A stretch of DNA of 64,000 bases from Reichenbachiella agarivorans (GTDB lineage Bacteria > Bacteroidota > Bacteroidia > Cytophagales > Cyclobacteriaceae): the NCBI RefSeq assembly GCF_025502585.1, contig NZ_CP106679.1:4123501-4187500 (forward strand), written 5' to 3'. A model generated the notes under the pieces. The model saw only the letters and a program-made list of their open reading frames with translations. It had not been told where the DNA came from and made no database searches. Position 1 is the first letter of the stretch; each line of letters opens with the position of its first letter. Below, piece after piece: positions 37,259-46,495 of this stretch. The translations under genes were made by a program, and so were the position numbers.

Positions 37259-37533
37259 TGCCTTATATCTTTTTTACAGTGCACTATATTTTTCTACGTA
37301 GTGCAATACTCAAAACACTCCGTCCATCTAAATCAGAAGTACCGAATGCCTTGACTTGATCAGCATAGCAAAATACACCCTCTCCCATCATAGCGACAAA
37401 CTTTTCCCTCTCTAATACCACAAACCACCCAAAAAATACCCAAATATAGGGATGGCGGCAAAGCTGAGGATTGAATAACTTGACCTATATGAAACCAACC
37501 AGTTATATACTTCATAGCTATCCCATTGGCTAT
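37259..37533. other. Intergenic DNA without a recognised gene
   Basis: The only structure seen is a 7-bp inverted repeat (TGCACTA at 37280-37286, TAGTGCA at 37299-37305). No gene is supported. Confidence 0.4.
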
Positions 37534-37779
37534 GTCGCTCCCAGCTACGGGAGCAGATTGTACCTCCTCGCAAAGCCGCTACAAGTCGCAGGAACAGATC
37601 GTACCCATACTACAGGCTGCCACAATCTGCAGGAGCAAATCGTACGAGTACGACGGGTCGCTGCAAGCTGCAAGAACACATCGTACCAGTACAAAACGTC
37701 GCTACAAGCTGCGACCACAGACCGTAGCAGTACGCAGGGTTGCTGCAAGCTGCAAGGGCAGATCGTAGCATTACCCAAA
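37534..37779. repeat. Six degenerate 41-bp tandem repeats
   Basis: Six units of exactly 41 bp start at 37534, 37575, 37616, 37657, 37698 and 37739. Each carries the pattern GYYGCTRCAAGCTGC near its start, then CAGATCGTA about 20 bases in, then a variable stretch often containing GTAC or AGTAC. Units differ from each other at many positions but keep the length. The period is not a multiple of three and each reading frame is open, so a coding role is doubtful. The array is GC-richer than the defence operon next to it. Confidence 0.85.
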
Positions 37780-37850
37780 CCTGCTGCTACCATGGCTAGA
37801 AAATGAACATACTATTTTTAAATAAATTAATCACATAAACTAACTAAACT

Positions 37851-38594
37851 ATGATCAATGGAATCGCAATCACTAGGTTACGCAACAGCGAGTTTTCCCA
37901 ACTGAACAGCGACGTATTGGCACTGATCCAGCGCAACGACCCTGCTGCCCTGAAGGTAGAAGAGGCTTACAACCTGCTGAAAACCGAAAATGATGAACTC
38001 ACCGTCCTACTCAACCCAGACAAAGGCAGCGCCCTAACCGCGCTACTGGAAGCTGCCGATGACCGTCGTGACCATGCCGTCACTGGCATCAATCTGGTGG
38101 TGTCGGGTTATATCAACCATTTTGACCAGGCTATCCGTGGGCATGCACTCGCTCTACAGCGCAATCTGGGGCAATATGGCAGTGGGAACCTCGCCAGAGC
38201 AAACTACCAGAGTGAGACGGCTGGCATCAGCAGCATGCTAACCGACTGGACTACCAAGCCCGAACTGGCGGCTGCCATCACGGCACTGCACCTAGACGAC
38301 TGGAAAGAGGAACTGACCCTGGCCAACAAGGAGTTCAACGATCTCTATCTGTCCCGCACCGAGGAGGCCAGCAGCGTGAGTCCTGTCAAGGTACGTGACC
38401 TCAGACTGAGTATGGGCGAGCATTACTATGAGTTGCGCGACCTGATCGTCAGCTACCACACCATCCACAAGGGCGCAGCACCCTATGGAGCCACCGTGAG
38501 TCAGCTCAATGTCTTGATCGAAAAGTACAACACCCTACTGGCTAGTCGCAAAGGCAAAGCCAGTACTGATCCAGAGACGCCCGTAGCAGCCTAA
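37851..38594 (+). CDS. DUF6261-like protein of unknown function
   Basis: This 247-residue predicted cytoplasmic, mainly helical protein has no signal peptide, membrane helix or catalytic motif. The start ITRLRNSEFSQLNSDVLALI resembles the Bacteroidota-only DUF6261 family, as I remember it, in which proteins begin with an arginine-rich R-L-R-N-x-E motif. The base composition is more GC-rich than the defence operon. It stands alone between the 41-bp repeat array and a terminator-like hairpin. Genes of this family are often found beside such repeat arrays in my recollection, but that needs a search. Confidence 0.65.
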   Translation: MINGIAITRLRNSEFSQLNSDVLALIQRNDPAALKVEEAYNLLKTENDELTVLLNPDKGSALTALLEAADDRRDHAVTGINLVVSGYINHFDQAIRGHALALQRNLGQYGSGNLARANYQSETAGISSMLTDWTTKPELAAAITALHLDDWKEELTLANKEFNDLYLSRTEEASSVSPVKVRDLRLSMGEHYYELRDLIVSYHTIHKGAAPYGATVSQLNVLIEKYNTLLASRKGKASTDPETPVAA

Positions 38595-38611
38595 AGTATC
38601 TGAAATATACG

Positions 38612-38644
38612 GCGAATGACTACCCAGACTGTGGGGTTATTCGC
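38612..38644 (+). terminator. Possible terminator
   Basis: GCGAAT (38612-38617) and ATTCGC (38639-38644), with inner CCCA/TGGG pairing, form an imperfect hairpin 18 bp after the DUF6261-like gene. There is no strong T-tract. Confidence 0.4.
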
Positions 38645-38854
38645 TGTATCGACTTTATTGGACTAATCTCCATTGACTTGCAATGAGCCAATCCCAACTC
38701 TCAGGTAAAAGCTCAGTGCTGGTGATAATAAATCACCAAGAATCAAAAAAGAGTTGTAATGGGTGAGATCAAGTAGCTTTATACTACGGCAGCTTTGAAG
38801 ATCAACCATGCATCAATATCTTGATATAGATACCCTCATCTAAGATAGGACTCA

Positions 38855-39523
38855 TCAGACATCCAGGCGATTGGCTACTTTGACCCACCTGCTGTTGGCA
38901 GTCTTGAGGACAATCTTTGCGATAACCTCATCTGCTTCTTGCACGGATACTTTGAGCAAGTCCAATAGGTTGAGAATTTCATCAATATTGATTCCTTCCT
39001 CTCGGAGATTTAAATCAATAAGATCAAAGATGGCCAGCATATTGGCCAGAGGTCGGCGAAACTCATGTGCTTGGATAAAAGCAATTTCTTCGAGTTCGCT
39101 TTGCTGTTGAATGAAACATCTTTCGTAATGATCCTTTTCATCCTCATCATAGCATTCTCTGCCTTGGGGCGTCAGCACTGTATGCATGATAATGAAATAT
39201 GATTCCTCGCCGAGGCTCATCCGTGACAACTCCCAATCCGAACCTACCATGGTACAACTGTCTCCTGTTTTGAACCACGCGTGAATTTTGGACATGGGCA
39301 AATCCGAAAGAGACAAAAGCTTCAAATCGATTGCCTGTTGGTCTCCAGCAAGGAGCCTCACCGATGAGGCTACTTGTCCCTCAGTGGTAGGCAAAACCTT
39401 GGAGCAGGATCGATTGAATTGCATGACACGACAGTTCTCATCCAACGCTATGGCCATGACATGAGTGGAGTGTTCTATCCATTCTGGCCAATATTTGTCG
39501 TGATCGGAGTGTTTTCGCCTCAT
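38855..39523 (-). CDS. PAS/H-box protein without kinase ATPase domain
   Basis: This 222-residue protein has a PAS-like N-terminal domain (about 15-118, with HVMAIALDENCRVMQFNRSC) and a dimerisation/phospho-acceptor helix pair with H153 in FIQAHEFRRPLANM. It ends about 65 residues later, with no HATPase domain. No ATPase remnant follows downstream. It may be a truncated kinase or a phosphotransfer or scaffold protein served by another kinase. PAS + HEFRRP kinases are common in Cytophagales, normally with the ATPase. Confidence 0.75.
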   Translation of the reverse strand: MRRKHSDHDKYWPEWIEHSTHVMAIALDENCRVMQFNRSCSKVLPTTEGQVASSVRLLAGDQQAIDLKLLSLSDLPMSKIHAWFKTGDSCTMVGSDWELSRMSLGEESYFIIMHTVLTPQGRECYDEDEKDHYERCFIQQQSELEEIAFIQAHEFRRPLANMLAIFDLIDLNLREEGINIDEILNLLDLLKVSVQEADEVIAKIVLKTANSRWVKVANRLDV

Positions 39524-39698
39524 GGCATGGTTGAGTTTTCTGGTTTGGGTCGCTATGTGAAGCTCATCCTGCTGGGTATCAGCACAAGTCGCAACTTTGC
39601 TTGTGCAAGTTTAGGACAGTTATCAGTGAGCAACAATAGGCTAGAATACTGAATTTTATTTGCGTACATTCTAGCAGCAACCCAAAAGAATCAATCAC

Positions 39699-40106
39699 TC
39701 AACCATTCTGGTGATCTTCAAACCATTGTACTATCGCTGGCATGTTTCTCTCAAATCCCCCAGGAATATAGAAGTTCAACAAGCCCATTTTATGATCTGT
39801 ACGATTCTCAAAATCATGCAGCATACCAGCAGGGATTCTGACAAAAGCGCCTTTGCCAGCACTGATCCACTCCTCACCAACCAATATCGATGCAGTACCC
39901 TCCAATACATAAAAAACTTCATCATTTTCGTCATGCAGATGCGCTCCTGGCCCCTGAGCGTGAGGATCCATCCACCATTCTGATATACTGTATTGAGCGT
40001 GCGTTTCAGCTTCATCAGCTTTGAATACCGCCTGCATGCTTCCCATTTGGTATTTTCTACCTTCGTTGGCCTGCAATATGAGGGCCTGTTTGTTTGCTTG
40101 ATCCAT
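39699..40106 (-). CDS. Small cupin-domain protein
   Basis: This 135-residue protein has the two cupin motifs: GAHLHDENDEVFYVLEG (metal-binding His pair and Glu) and GMLHDFEN (third His). It is a single-domain metal-binding cupin of unknown reaction; relatives include dioxygenases, isomerases and sugar-binding proteins. The ATG at 40104-40106 is chosen; a GTG at 40158-40160 would add 18 residues without homology. Confidence 0.85.
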   Translation of the reverse strand: MDQANKQALILQANEGRKYQMGSMQAVFKADEAETHAQYSISEWWMDPHAQGPGAHLHDENDEVFYVLEGTASILVGEEWISAGKGAFVRIPAGMLHDFENRTDHKMGLLNFYIPGGFERNMPAIVQWFEDHQNG

Positions 40107-40246
40107 GAGGTGTTGATTGATAATAGGTGACAAGATAAATGGGAATAGCAACTTTTGCACATTGCCAGCTTCGAGTTTTGATCAAATCACCAAGTGACTT
40201 CAAATACTTGCTATTCCTATCTATAAGGGTGATGTCTATCGCGCTG

Positions 40247-40690
40247 TTATTTCACCTTTTCTCCGCAATTGAACATCCATTGCACACCAAACTGATCCGT
40301 GCAACTGCCATAGTAATCCCCCCAAAACATATCCTGCAGCTCCATGGTCACTTGACCACCTTTGGCCAGTGCATCAAAAAGTCTCTTGGTTTCAGATCGG
40401 GTATCTGGTTGCAGATTGATGTATGAATTGTTGCCAAAATTGACTTGAAATCCCATAGATTCTGGTGCGTCGGTTCCCATCAAATTATGGACCCCTAGTA
40501 TTTTGAGCTCAATGTGCATGATGAGATTTTTATCTTCTTCGGCCAAGGGTGGCATCCCTTCTTGAGCTGGAACATCTCCAAAACGCATCGGTCCCTCTCC
40601 AAAGAATTCTCCTCCAAAAACTGATTTGTAAAAATTGAATGCTTCCTCCGTATTGCGAGGAAAATTGAGATAAGTACTTACACTTGCCAT
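40247..40690 (-). CDS. PhnB-like VOC (glyoxalase-fold) protein
   Basis: This 147-residue protein has the PhnB/3-demethylubiquinone-methyltransferase-like VOC pattern: AFNFYKSVFGGEF near the start, FQVNFGNNSYINLQ in the middle, and the ending WGDYYGSCTDQFGVQWMFN. These proteins bind small molecules or metals; some modify antibiotics, but no specific function can be claimed. The ATG at 40690 is the start used by the family (ASVSTYLNFPRNTEEA). Confidence 0.85.
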   Translation of the reverse strand: MASVSTYLNFPRNTEEAFNFYKSVFGGEFFGEGPMRFGDVPAQEGMPPLAEEDKNLIMHIELKILGVHNLMGTDAPESMGFQVNFGNNSYINLQPDTRSETKRLFDALAKGGQVTMELQDMFWGDYYGSCTDQFGVQWMFNCGEKVK

Positions 40691-40884
40691 TACTGTTTCG
40701 TTTAAAGTTTGATTTATTCTAAATATGATGTCATCTATCATTCATGTATCTCTTATCATCACCTTTCAAAGCAATGACAAAAGATTTCCTCTCCTAAGAG
40801 GATACATCAAAAGTAAAATTTAGCATGGAGTAAATCACGCTATTAAAGCGTCATTATACAGGGTCAATTGCGACAAATCCCAAC

Positions 40885-43800
40885 CTATTCTATTACTTCC
40901 AACTCGATATGAATGCTACAACCTCCCTCTCCTGATATATATATCTCAGCTCCTATACTGATGGCCCTACTCTCTATACTCCCCAGCCCTAAACCATCTT
41001 TTGACTTGGCAATGTTGGGATCTAAACCTACCCCATTGTCACTGATTTTTAGTGTTAAGAGCTGATCCACCAAGCTGATTTCAAGTTTGGCTTGAGTAGC
41101 CTGTGAGTGTTTCAATATGTTCTTGACAGCCTCACGTGTGATGTTGTACAAGTTCACCTCGATCTCCTGATCAAAACGTCTGTTGCTCGCCTCGTCAAAC
41201 TCAAAATCAAACTGGATTTGACCTGATCTATTGAGTTTGGTGATATCAGAACGAATAGATTTGACCAATCCAAAATCCATCAAAATAGAAGGCATCAGAT
41301 TGTGCGAAATCGTCCTGGACTCTTCGATGGCCTCATTGAGCAGTTTGTATGCATCATGATACAACTCCTGCCTATCGACATGGAGCTTTTTCACATCGTC
41401 CGAAATAGCATCTAGACTCATACAAGCGATAGTCAGGGTCTGTCCGAGACTATCGTGAATCGAGCGGGCGATTCTGATTCTTTCGTTGTCTCTGACTGCC
41501 ATTTGTGCCTTGACCTGATTCATTTCCTGCTGTTTCTTCTCATCGGTATTGATGAGTATCCCTACGATCCTGACCAAGGCATTTTCTTCCCAGTACACCT
41601 TCCCGATCGAATTGATCCATACGGTACGATTGTCATGACGCTTGATCCTAAAGTCCACATCAAAATTACCTCCTGACATGATGGTAGAATCCAACTGACT
41701 CATCATCATGGCCAAGTCATTGGGGTGCACATATTTTCGAAAGTCCTTGAGCATCTCTTCCAATTCAATCGAATCATATCCAACTAGATTCTGTGTGTTT
41801 CCAAATATAGAAGCCTTCTTGTTGAGCAAATCATAGCTGATAGACACCACATCAAGCGAGTCTAGCAGCAGCTTGTTGTATTCATTGAGCTCATCTCTGT
41901 TTTTCTTGAGATGAATAGCGTACAGACTTTTCGCATAATCATCTGCCAGATTGAATAAAAATTCTTCTAGAGAATCTGTGAAATCAAGTTTGGTCAGACT
42001 GTACAAATTGATGCCCCCCTTCAATTGATCACCTTGAAAATAAGGAATAGAAATGTAGGACTGAAAGCCATGAACTGAAATTGCCTTCTTCCATTTAGGA
42101 AACTGATCACAGTGACTTATCTCTGAAATCGCTATCATTTTCTTCCCTTTGATTACATTCAAAGCAGGCTCTGCGATTTCGGATTGAACTACAGTATTGA
42201 TATCTAAGGTTTTATAAGCCAATTCACTGAAATGATAGCTCTCTGGTCTAAAACCAGTACTTGTAAGACTCTCCACATCTGCGATCCACACCCAGTCAAA
42301 CCCAACTTGTTCGACCAAAGCTTTGCAATACTCCTTAGTCAGATAACAGTCATTTTGCACATTGGACGCGATGGCATTCAGTCCCAAGACGACATTGGAG
42401 TAAAGGGCTCGCTGCTGACGGTCAATTTCTACTTGTTTGCGATCCGTGATGTCTTGCACCGTACCAAATACTCTCACGACTTTTCCCTTTTCATTTCGTG
42501 CATTGATCGCTCTGACAGAAATGTATTTGAGCAGTCCTGTGTTGGGTTGCATCAGCTGTAGTTCCACCTGTGCAGCAACCTCATCAACAAGTGATCGCTG
42601 CAGCATTGCTGCAAACTCCAATTTGGAACCTGGGAGCAAAGTACTTTCTAGCAACTCTAAGGTGGGTTTTTGAGAAGCCTTCACTCCCAAGATACGATAG
42701 AGCTCCTCTGACCAATAATAGGTATTGCTGTCCAAATACCACTCCCAATTACCCAATTGTGCCAAATGATTGGCGTTGACTAACTTCCTCTCTTTCTCTC
42801 TGATCCCTTCGATCTGATGAATGTAATGTGTCAAATCTCTTTGTGCACCTACTATTTTTACGATTTCACCCTCTTCATACACAGGGATCCCCGAAAAATC
42901 AACCCACAATTCCTTCCCTGTAGCTGAAGTGAAGCGAAAAGTAAACTCAAAGGGCTCTCCTGCAAAACAGGCATCTATCGCTTTCTTGATTTTGTCGCTG
43001 TCTTGGTCATTGTAAAAACTCAACGCTACGTCGAGAGAAATATCTTGTCGAGGATCAAGACCATAAATCAAAAAGGTCTGATCTGTCCATTTGAGTATTC
43101 GATTTTGCTTATCAATTTGCCATCCACCTACTTTGGCAACCATTCCTGTGGTATTGAGCAAACGCTCTCTGTCACGCACTTGGTTTTCCGCTACTTTGCG
43201 TTGGTGGATATCAACCAAAATCCCCACTCTTCTGATTGTATTCCCTTGTTCATCCTTCTGCCCCTGACCACTGGCCTGAAACCATCTGTATTCACCATTT
43301 TTCAACCTGAGGCGGTACTCGATCGAGTACTTAGTTTCATTCTTAGCGATCTCGGACCGCAGCATTATCAAGTCATCTGGATGTAGCAGTGCTCTGAAGT
43401 TTTCAATACTGGCCTCTATTTCTCCTTCTTCGTACCCCATCAATTCGTACATCCTAGATGACCACCACATCTTATTGGCAATCAAATCATGATCAGAAAT
43501 ACCAGCGTTTGCTCCCTGTGCTGCCAAGCGAAATTTTTCACGACTTTCCTTCAGATCCATTTCGATTTTTTTTCTGTCCGAAATGTCGTAAAACACAAAC
43601 TGGAGAGATTCTCTGCCCATATAGCTTACCACTGTCCCTTGGAGCATAATCGTAAATGTGTCACCTCCAGCATCAATCAACGTGAGTTCTGTGATGGGGA
43701 TTTGTCCTTGCTCCCTGATTTGATCCACCAGTTTCAATATTTCAGGCATTTGATCAGGAGGGACTAAGGCGATCAGGTCCTGAGCACCAATCTTCTTATT

Positions 43801-45141
43801 GAAGTCTAACTTTAGAATATTATAAAATTCCTGATTGGCAAACTCTATTTTTCCCTCGACATAGACACCAATCGCCATGGGAGAATTGTCCACCAATTCC
43901 CGGTACCGATTCTCGCTGTTCAACAACAGTTTTTCCTGCTCTATTTTTTGATATACGTTTCCGATGATTTGGATGAGTTGACCTATGCTTTCCAGTTCTT
44001 CAGAGTGCATGTCATTTTCTGACTGATTAAATACCACCATAGACCCTACTAGCTGTACTCCCTTGTAAATAGAAAAACAAGACCAGCTCATGTATTTAAC
44101 AGAATGTCCCTCATCTTCATTGAGGTGATGGATATAGGTTTCAAAATTTTCATTGAAACATTGCCTTCTCAAAAAATTAAACTTCTCCTTGTCTTTGACC
44201 ATCAACTGAATCAGCCAATGTTGAAAGCTTACTGGAATACTTGTTTGCTTTCCAAAAATCCATGGGTCACAATCAGGTTCAAATGCAATTACACCAAAAC
44301 TCCTTCTGAGATAGACTTGATCCAGCTCCGTGCATAACCTCACCAAAATATCCGTCATGGTTCTACCAAACTCCTTCATCGCCAAGACCTCTCCTTTGAA
44401 TTTATTGATCTTGTACAATCGCTTTTTGAGTGTGATATCACGGATATTGCACTGAAACAAATTGCCTTCACCTATCTGCATCATTCTTGCTGATAGTTCC
44501 ACGTCCATCAGATCACCATTCTTGTGCATGATTTTCCTTTCGATCCTGATCTCACCTTTTTTCAATAGGTATTCAAAAAACTCTATCATCTCGGTTTCTG
44601 AACCCAGTGCTGCTTGATGAATTGGGATGGATTTGATTTCCTGCAAGGTATAGCCAAAGATCTCCAAGGCTTTGTCATTGGCATCCAACACACGTCTGGT
44701 TGGGATGTCAATGATCATCATTCCGTCCAAACTAGAGTTGATCACATCCACAAAACTCAAGAGACTATCTTGCTGCTCGCGATAAATCGCCACATGATCT
44801 GTGATATTGCGCATACTGCCCAGTATCTCGTGTTTTCCATCCTTGGATTCTACTATGGAGGTGGAGATAGAAACAATGAAATGTTTGCCTTGTTGGTTTT
44901 TGATGTCCAGTATTTGAGCTACGACCTGTCCTTTGTCTAGTGTCCTCTGGTGCAAATCATCGAACCCCGTACAATTGAATATAGCTGCCAGATTCTGACC
45001 GATAACTTCAGTCAATTGACATCCAAATTCACTCATCAGCTTTTGACTAGCATCTATGAGTTCGCCTGAGGTAGTCACCAGATACCAAACATCAGGTAGC
45101 AGGTTGAATACACTATCATGAATTGAAGGCCGATCTTTCAT
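40885..45141 (-). CDS. Multi-PAS/GAF sensor histidine kinase (HisKA_3 class)
   Basis: This 1418-residue soluble sensor has no membrane helix. In order it shows two PAS domains (about 15-255), a GAF-like domain (about 265-400), four more PAS domains (about 410-910), a second GAF-like domain (about 930-1080), a further PAS (about 1085-1200) and a NarX-type kinase core. The core has the phospho-acceptor motif RIRIARSIHDSLGQ (His near 1228) and an ATPase with ISDNGVGLD and KDGLGLGSIESRA. This kinase class phosphorylates NarL/LuxR-type regulators; the nearest candidate is the regulator at 30029-30664, about 10 kb away. Many PAS domains suggest redox, light or small-molecule sensing, but no cofactor-binding Cys or His motif stands out. 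Confidence 0.93.
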   Translation of the reverse strand: MKDRPSIHDSVFNLLPDVWYLVTTSGELIDASQKLMSEFGCQLTEVIGQNLAAIFNCTGFDDLHQRTLDKGQVVAQILDIKNQQGKHFIVSISTSIVESKDGKHEILGSMRNITDHVAIYREQQDSLLSFVDVINSSLDGMMIIDIPTRRVLDANDKALEIFGYTLQEIKSIPIHQAALGSETEMIEFFEYLLKKGEIRIERKIMHKNGDLMDVELSARMMQIGEGNLFQCNIRDITLKKRLYKINKFKGEVLAMKEFGRTMTDILVRLCTELDQVYLRRSFGVIAFEPDCDPWIFGKQTSIPVSFQHWLIQLMVKDKEKFNFLRRQCFNENFETYIHHLNEDEGHSVKYMSWSCFSIYKGVQLVGSMVVFNQSENDMHSEELESIGQLIQIIGNVYQKIEQEKLLLNSENRYRELVDNSPMAIGVYVEGKIEFANQEFYNILKLDFNKKIGAQDLIALVPPDQMPEILKLVDQIREQGQIPITELTLIDAGGDTFTIMLQGTVVSYMGRESLQFVFYDISDRKKIEMDLKESREKFRLAAQGANAGISDHDLIANKMWWSSRMYELMGYEEGEIEASIENFRALLHPDDLIMLRSEIAKNETKYSIEYRLRLKNGEYRWFQASGQGQKDEQGNTIRRVGILVDIHQRKVAENQVRDRERLLNTTGMVAKVGGWQIDKQNRILKWTDQTFLIYGLDPRQDISLDVALSFYNDQDSDKIKKAIDACFAGEPFEFTFRFTSATGKELWVDFSGIPVYEEGEIVKIVGAQRDLTHYIHQIEGIREKERKLVNANHLAQLGNWEWYLDSNTYYWSEELYRILGVKASQKPTLELLESTLLPGSKLEFAAMLQRSLVDEVAAQVELQLMQPNTGLLKYISVRAINARNEKGKVVRVFGTVQDITDRKQVEIDRQQRALYSNVVLGLNAIASNVQNDCYLTKEYCKALVEQVGFDWVWIADVESLTSTGFRPESYHFSELAYKTLDINTVVQSEIAEPALNVIKGKKMIAISEISHCDQFPKWKKAISVHGFQSYISIPYFQGDQLKGGINLYSLTKLDFTDSLEEFLFNLADDYAKSLYAIHLKKNRDELNEYNKLLLDSLDVVSISYDLLNKKASIFGNTQNLVGYDSIELEEMLKDFRKYVHPNDLAMMMSQLDSTIMSGGNFDVDFRIKRHDNRTVWINSIGKVYWEENALVRIVGILINTDEKKQQEMNQVKAQMAVRDNERIRIARSIHDSLGQTLTIACMSLDAISDDVKKLHVDRQELYHDAYKLLNEAIEESRTISHNLMPSILMDFGLVKSIRSDITKLNRSGQIQFDFEFDEASNRRFDQEIEVNLYNITREAVKNILKHSQATQAKLEISLVDQLLTLKISDNGVGLDPNIAKSKDGLGLGSIESRAISIGAEIYISGEGGCSIHIELEVIE

Positions 45142-45501
45142 AAACTAAGAATTGGAAAATCCTAATGTAAATAGATCAAGGCAAGAAATGAAATCTATAC
45201 CGATCTATGCCTAAATATCCGGTGTAATTGTTTGGTAACAAAAGGCGAAATAGGCAGAAAAACCTAGTCAAAATCGGGTAAATCGTCTGATTGCAACCGC
45301 TGTACGATATTTTTTGTAAACAGCAAAAATTAGTTGTACTAAAGTATTCCCCAAAGTCAGATTCCAATCTGAAATAAACAACCTTTAGATAATGAGAAAT
45401 AGACATGCTTTTCGTAGGTTATTTGTCTCATTTCAAGAAACAAGGTATGATTATATCTATGTCAAGGTAGAAAATGAAGAAATAAGTGGCATCACTTACT
45501 T
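45142..45501. other. Intergenic DNA without a recognised gene
   Basis: This 360-bp AT-rich gap lies between the multi-PAS kinase and the GT2 gene. A 76-codon open frame on the minus strand (45176-45406) has no recognisable domain and no ribosome-binding site, and I do not call it. No repeat or terminator is evident. Confidence 0.5.
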
Positions 45502-46281
45502 CTATCTCTTCACAACCAAATGAGCATTTTTAAGCATGGGTTTACATTCATACTCAAGCCATATTTGAATCAGATTCCATGGAATCATGATTGAATCTTT
45601 GGCACTTAATTTTGACCCTTCCATGTGAACCCAGGTTTTGAGTGGCTTTTCTAGGAATATACCTAAGAAAGAATCTTTGCCCATTTTCTTTTTAACTCTT
45701 AGTAGAATCTCCACATCAAACAACCATCTAGAAAAGAAAGATTGATCATATATCATTGGAATTAACTCTCTGTGGAAGACCTTCGCTCCACACTGCGTGT
45801 CTGCGATTCTCAAACGAGTGATCATAAAGATGAGAACCCTAATCATATCGCTGACAAGCTTTCTGATTGGATTTCGTTCGATCTCATTGACTCCATCGTT
45901 GATATTCCTAGAGCCAAAAACAATCTTTAGATTGCCTTTTGAACTTTCGATTTCTGTGAGTAGGTCTCCATAATCCTGAAAGGAAGTAGATAGATCTGCA
46001 TCTAGAAAGCCAATGGTATCTACATCTGTTTCACGATGCAAAAACAAAGCTCCTTGTCTTACAGCGTTGGCTTTTCCAGCATTTTTTTCTACATTAAAGA
46101 CAAATACATTTTCGTGAACCAAGTTTTTGATTCCGGCCAAGGTTGATCTCGTAGGATCACTGCTCCCGTCGTTGACGAAGCAAAGCGTGATATCGTGATG
46201 ATTCTTGGCAAATTCAATGAATGTGTTCAGTTCTAATCTGGATGATTCATTATAGCAGGGTATTACGATTCCGTGTTTCAT
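45502..46281 (-). CDS. Family 2 glycosyltransferase (dolichyl-phosphate glucosyltransferase-like)
   Basis: This 259-residue GT-A enzyme has IPCYNESSRL near the start, VNDGSSD (nucleotide-sugar site), GKANAVRQG and FLDADLSTSF (metal-binding DxD). It resembles the DPG synthase/GtrB group, which charges polyprenyl phosphate with a sugar, but no C-terminal membrane helices are clear apart from a hydrophobic stretch near 145-157 (MIRVLIFMITRLR). It is divergent from the large GT-C-like gene, which would use such a lipid-linked sugar as donor. It is a likely partner in exopolysaccharide assembly. Confidence 0.88.
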   Translation of the reverse strand: MKHGIVIPCYNESSRLELNTFIEFAKNHHDITLCFVNDGSSDPTRSTLAGIKNLVHENVFVFNVEKNAGKANAVRQGALFLHRETDVDTIGFLDADLSTSFQDYGDLLTEIESSKGNLKIVFGSRNINDGVNEIERNPIRKLVSDMIRVLIFMITRLRIADTQCGAKVFHRELIPMIYDQSFFSRWLFDVEILLRVKKKMGKDSFLGIFLEKPLKTWVHMEGSKLSAKDSIMIPWNLIQIWLEYECKPMLKNAHLVVKR

Positions 46282-46433
46282 AGTATCTTTTATTTATCAA
46301 ATGATTACATCGCAAATATTGTAGTGAATCAGTTTACATCTTCTCAATAAAAGTTGAGCCTACAATATCTAGTGATGAGCAGCGGATTTTGATAGTTGAG
46401 TAGCACATTGTAAGAGAAAAACAATTAGTAGTT

Positions 46434-46461
46434 GATTTTGCTCGTTTCGACGAACAAAATC
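46434..46461. promoter_or_regulatory. Near-perfect palindrome in the divergent promoter region
   Basis: Outer arms GATTTTG (46434-46440) and CAAAATC (46455-46461), a single C/A mismatch, then inner arms TCGT and ACGA around a TTCG loop. It stands 34 bp before the GT-C-like gene and 150 bp from the GT2 start. It could be an operator for both, or a leader hairpin. Confidence 0.5.
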
Positions 46462-46495
46462 TTGAGGGACTTACTATGGTTACAATTTTTGTATT

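Noticed and set aside
37534-37779. CRISPR array
   Set aside because: Units are contiguous and degenerate, with no constant repeat alternating with unique spacers, and no cas genes are nearby.
37471-37806. A 111-codon open frame through the 41-bp repeat array
   Set aside because: The unit length is not a multiple of three, so the protein would have no regular repeat; several other frames are also open, and no ribosome-binding site or domain is visible. The openness follows from the repeat composition.
45176-45406. A 76-codon minus-strand open frame in the gap before the GT2 gene
   Set aside because: No ribosome-binding site, no domain and a composition typical of random AT-rich sequence.
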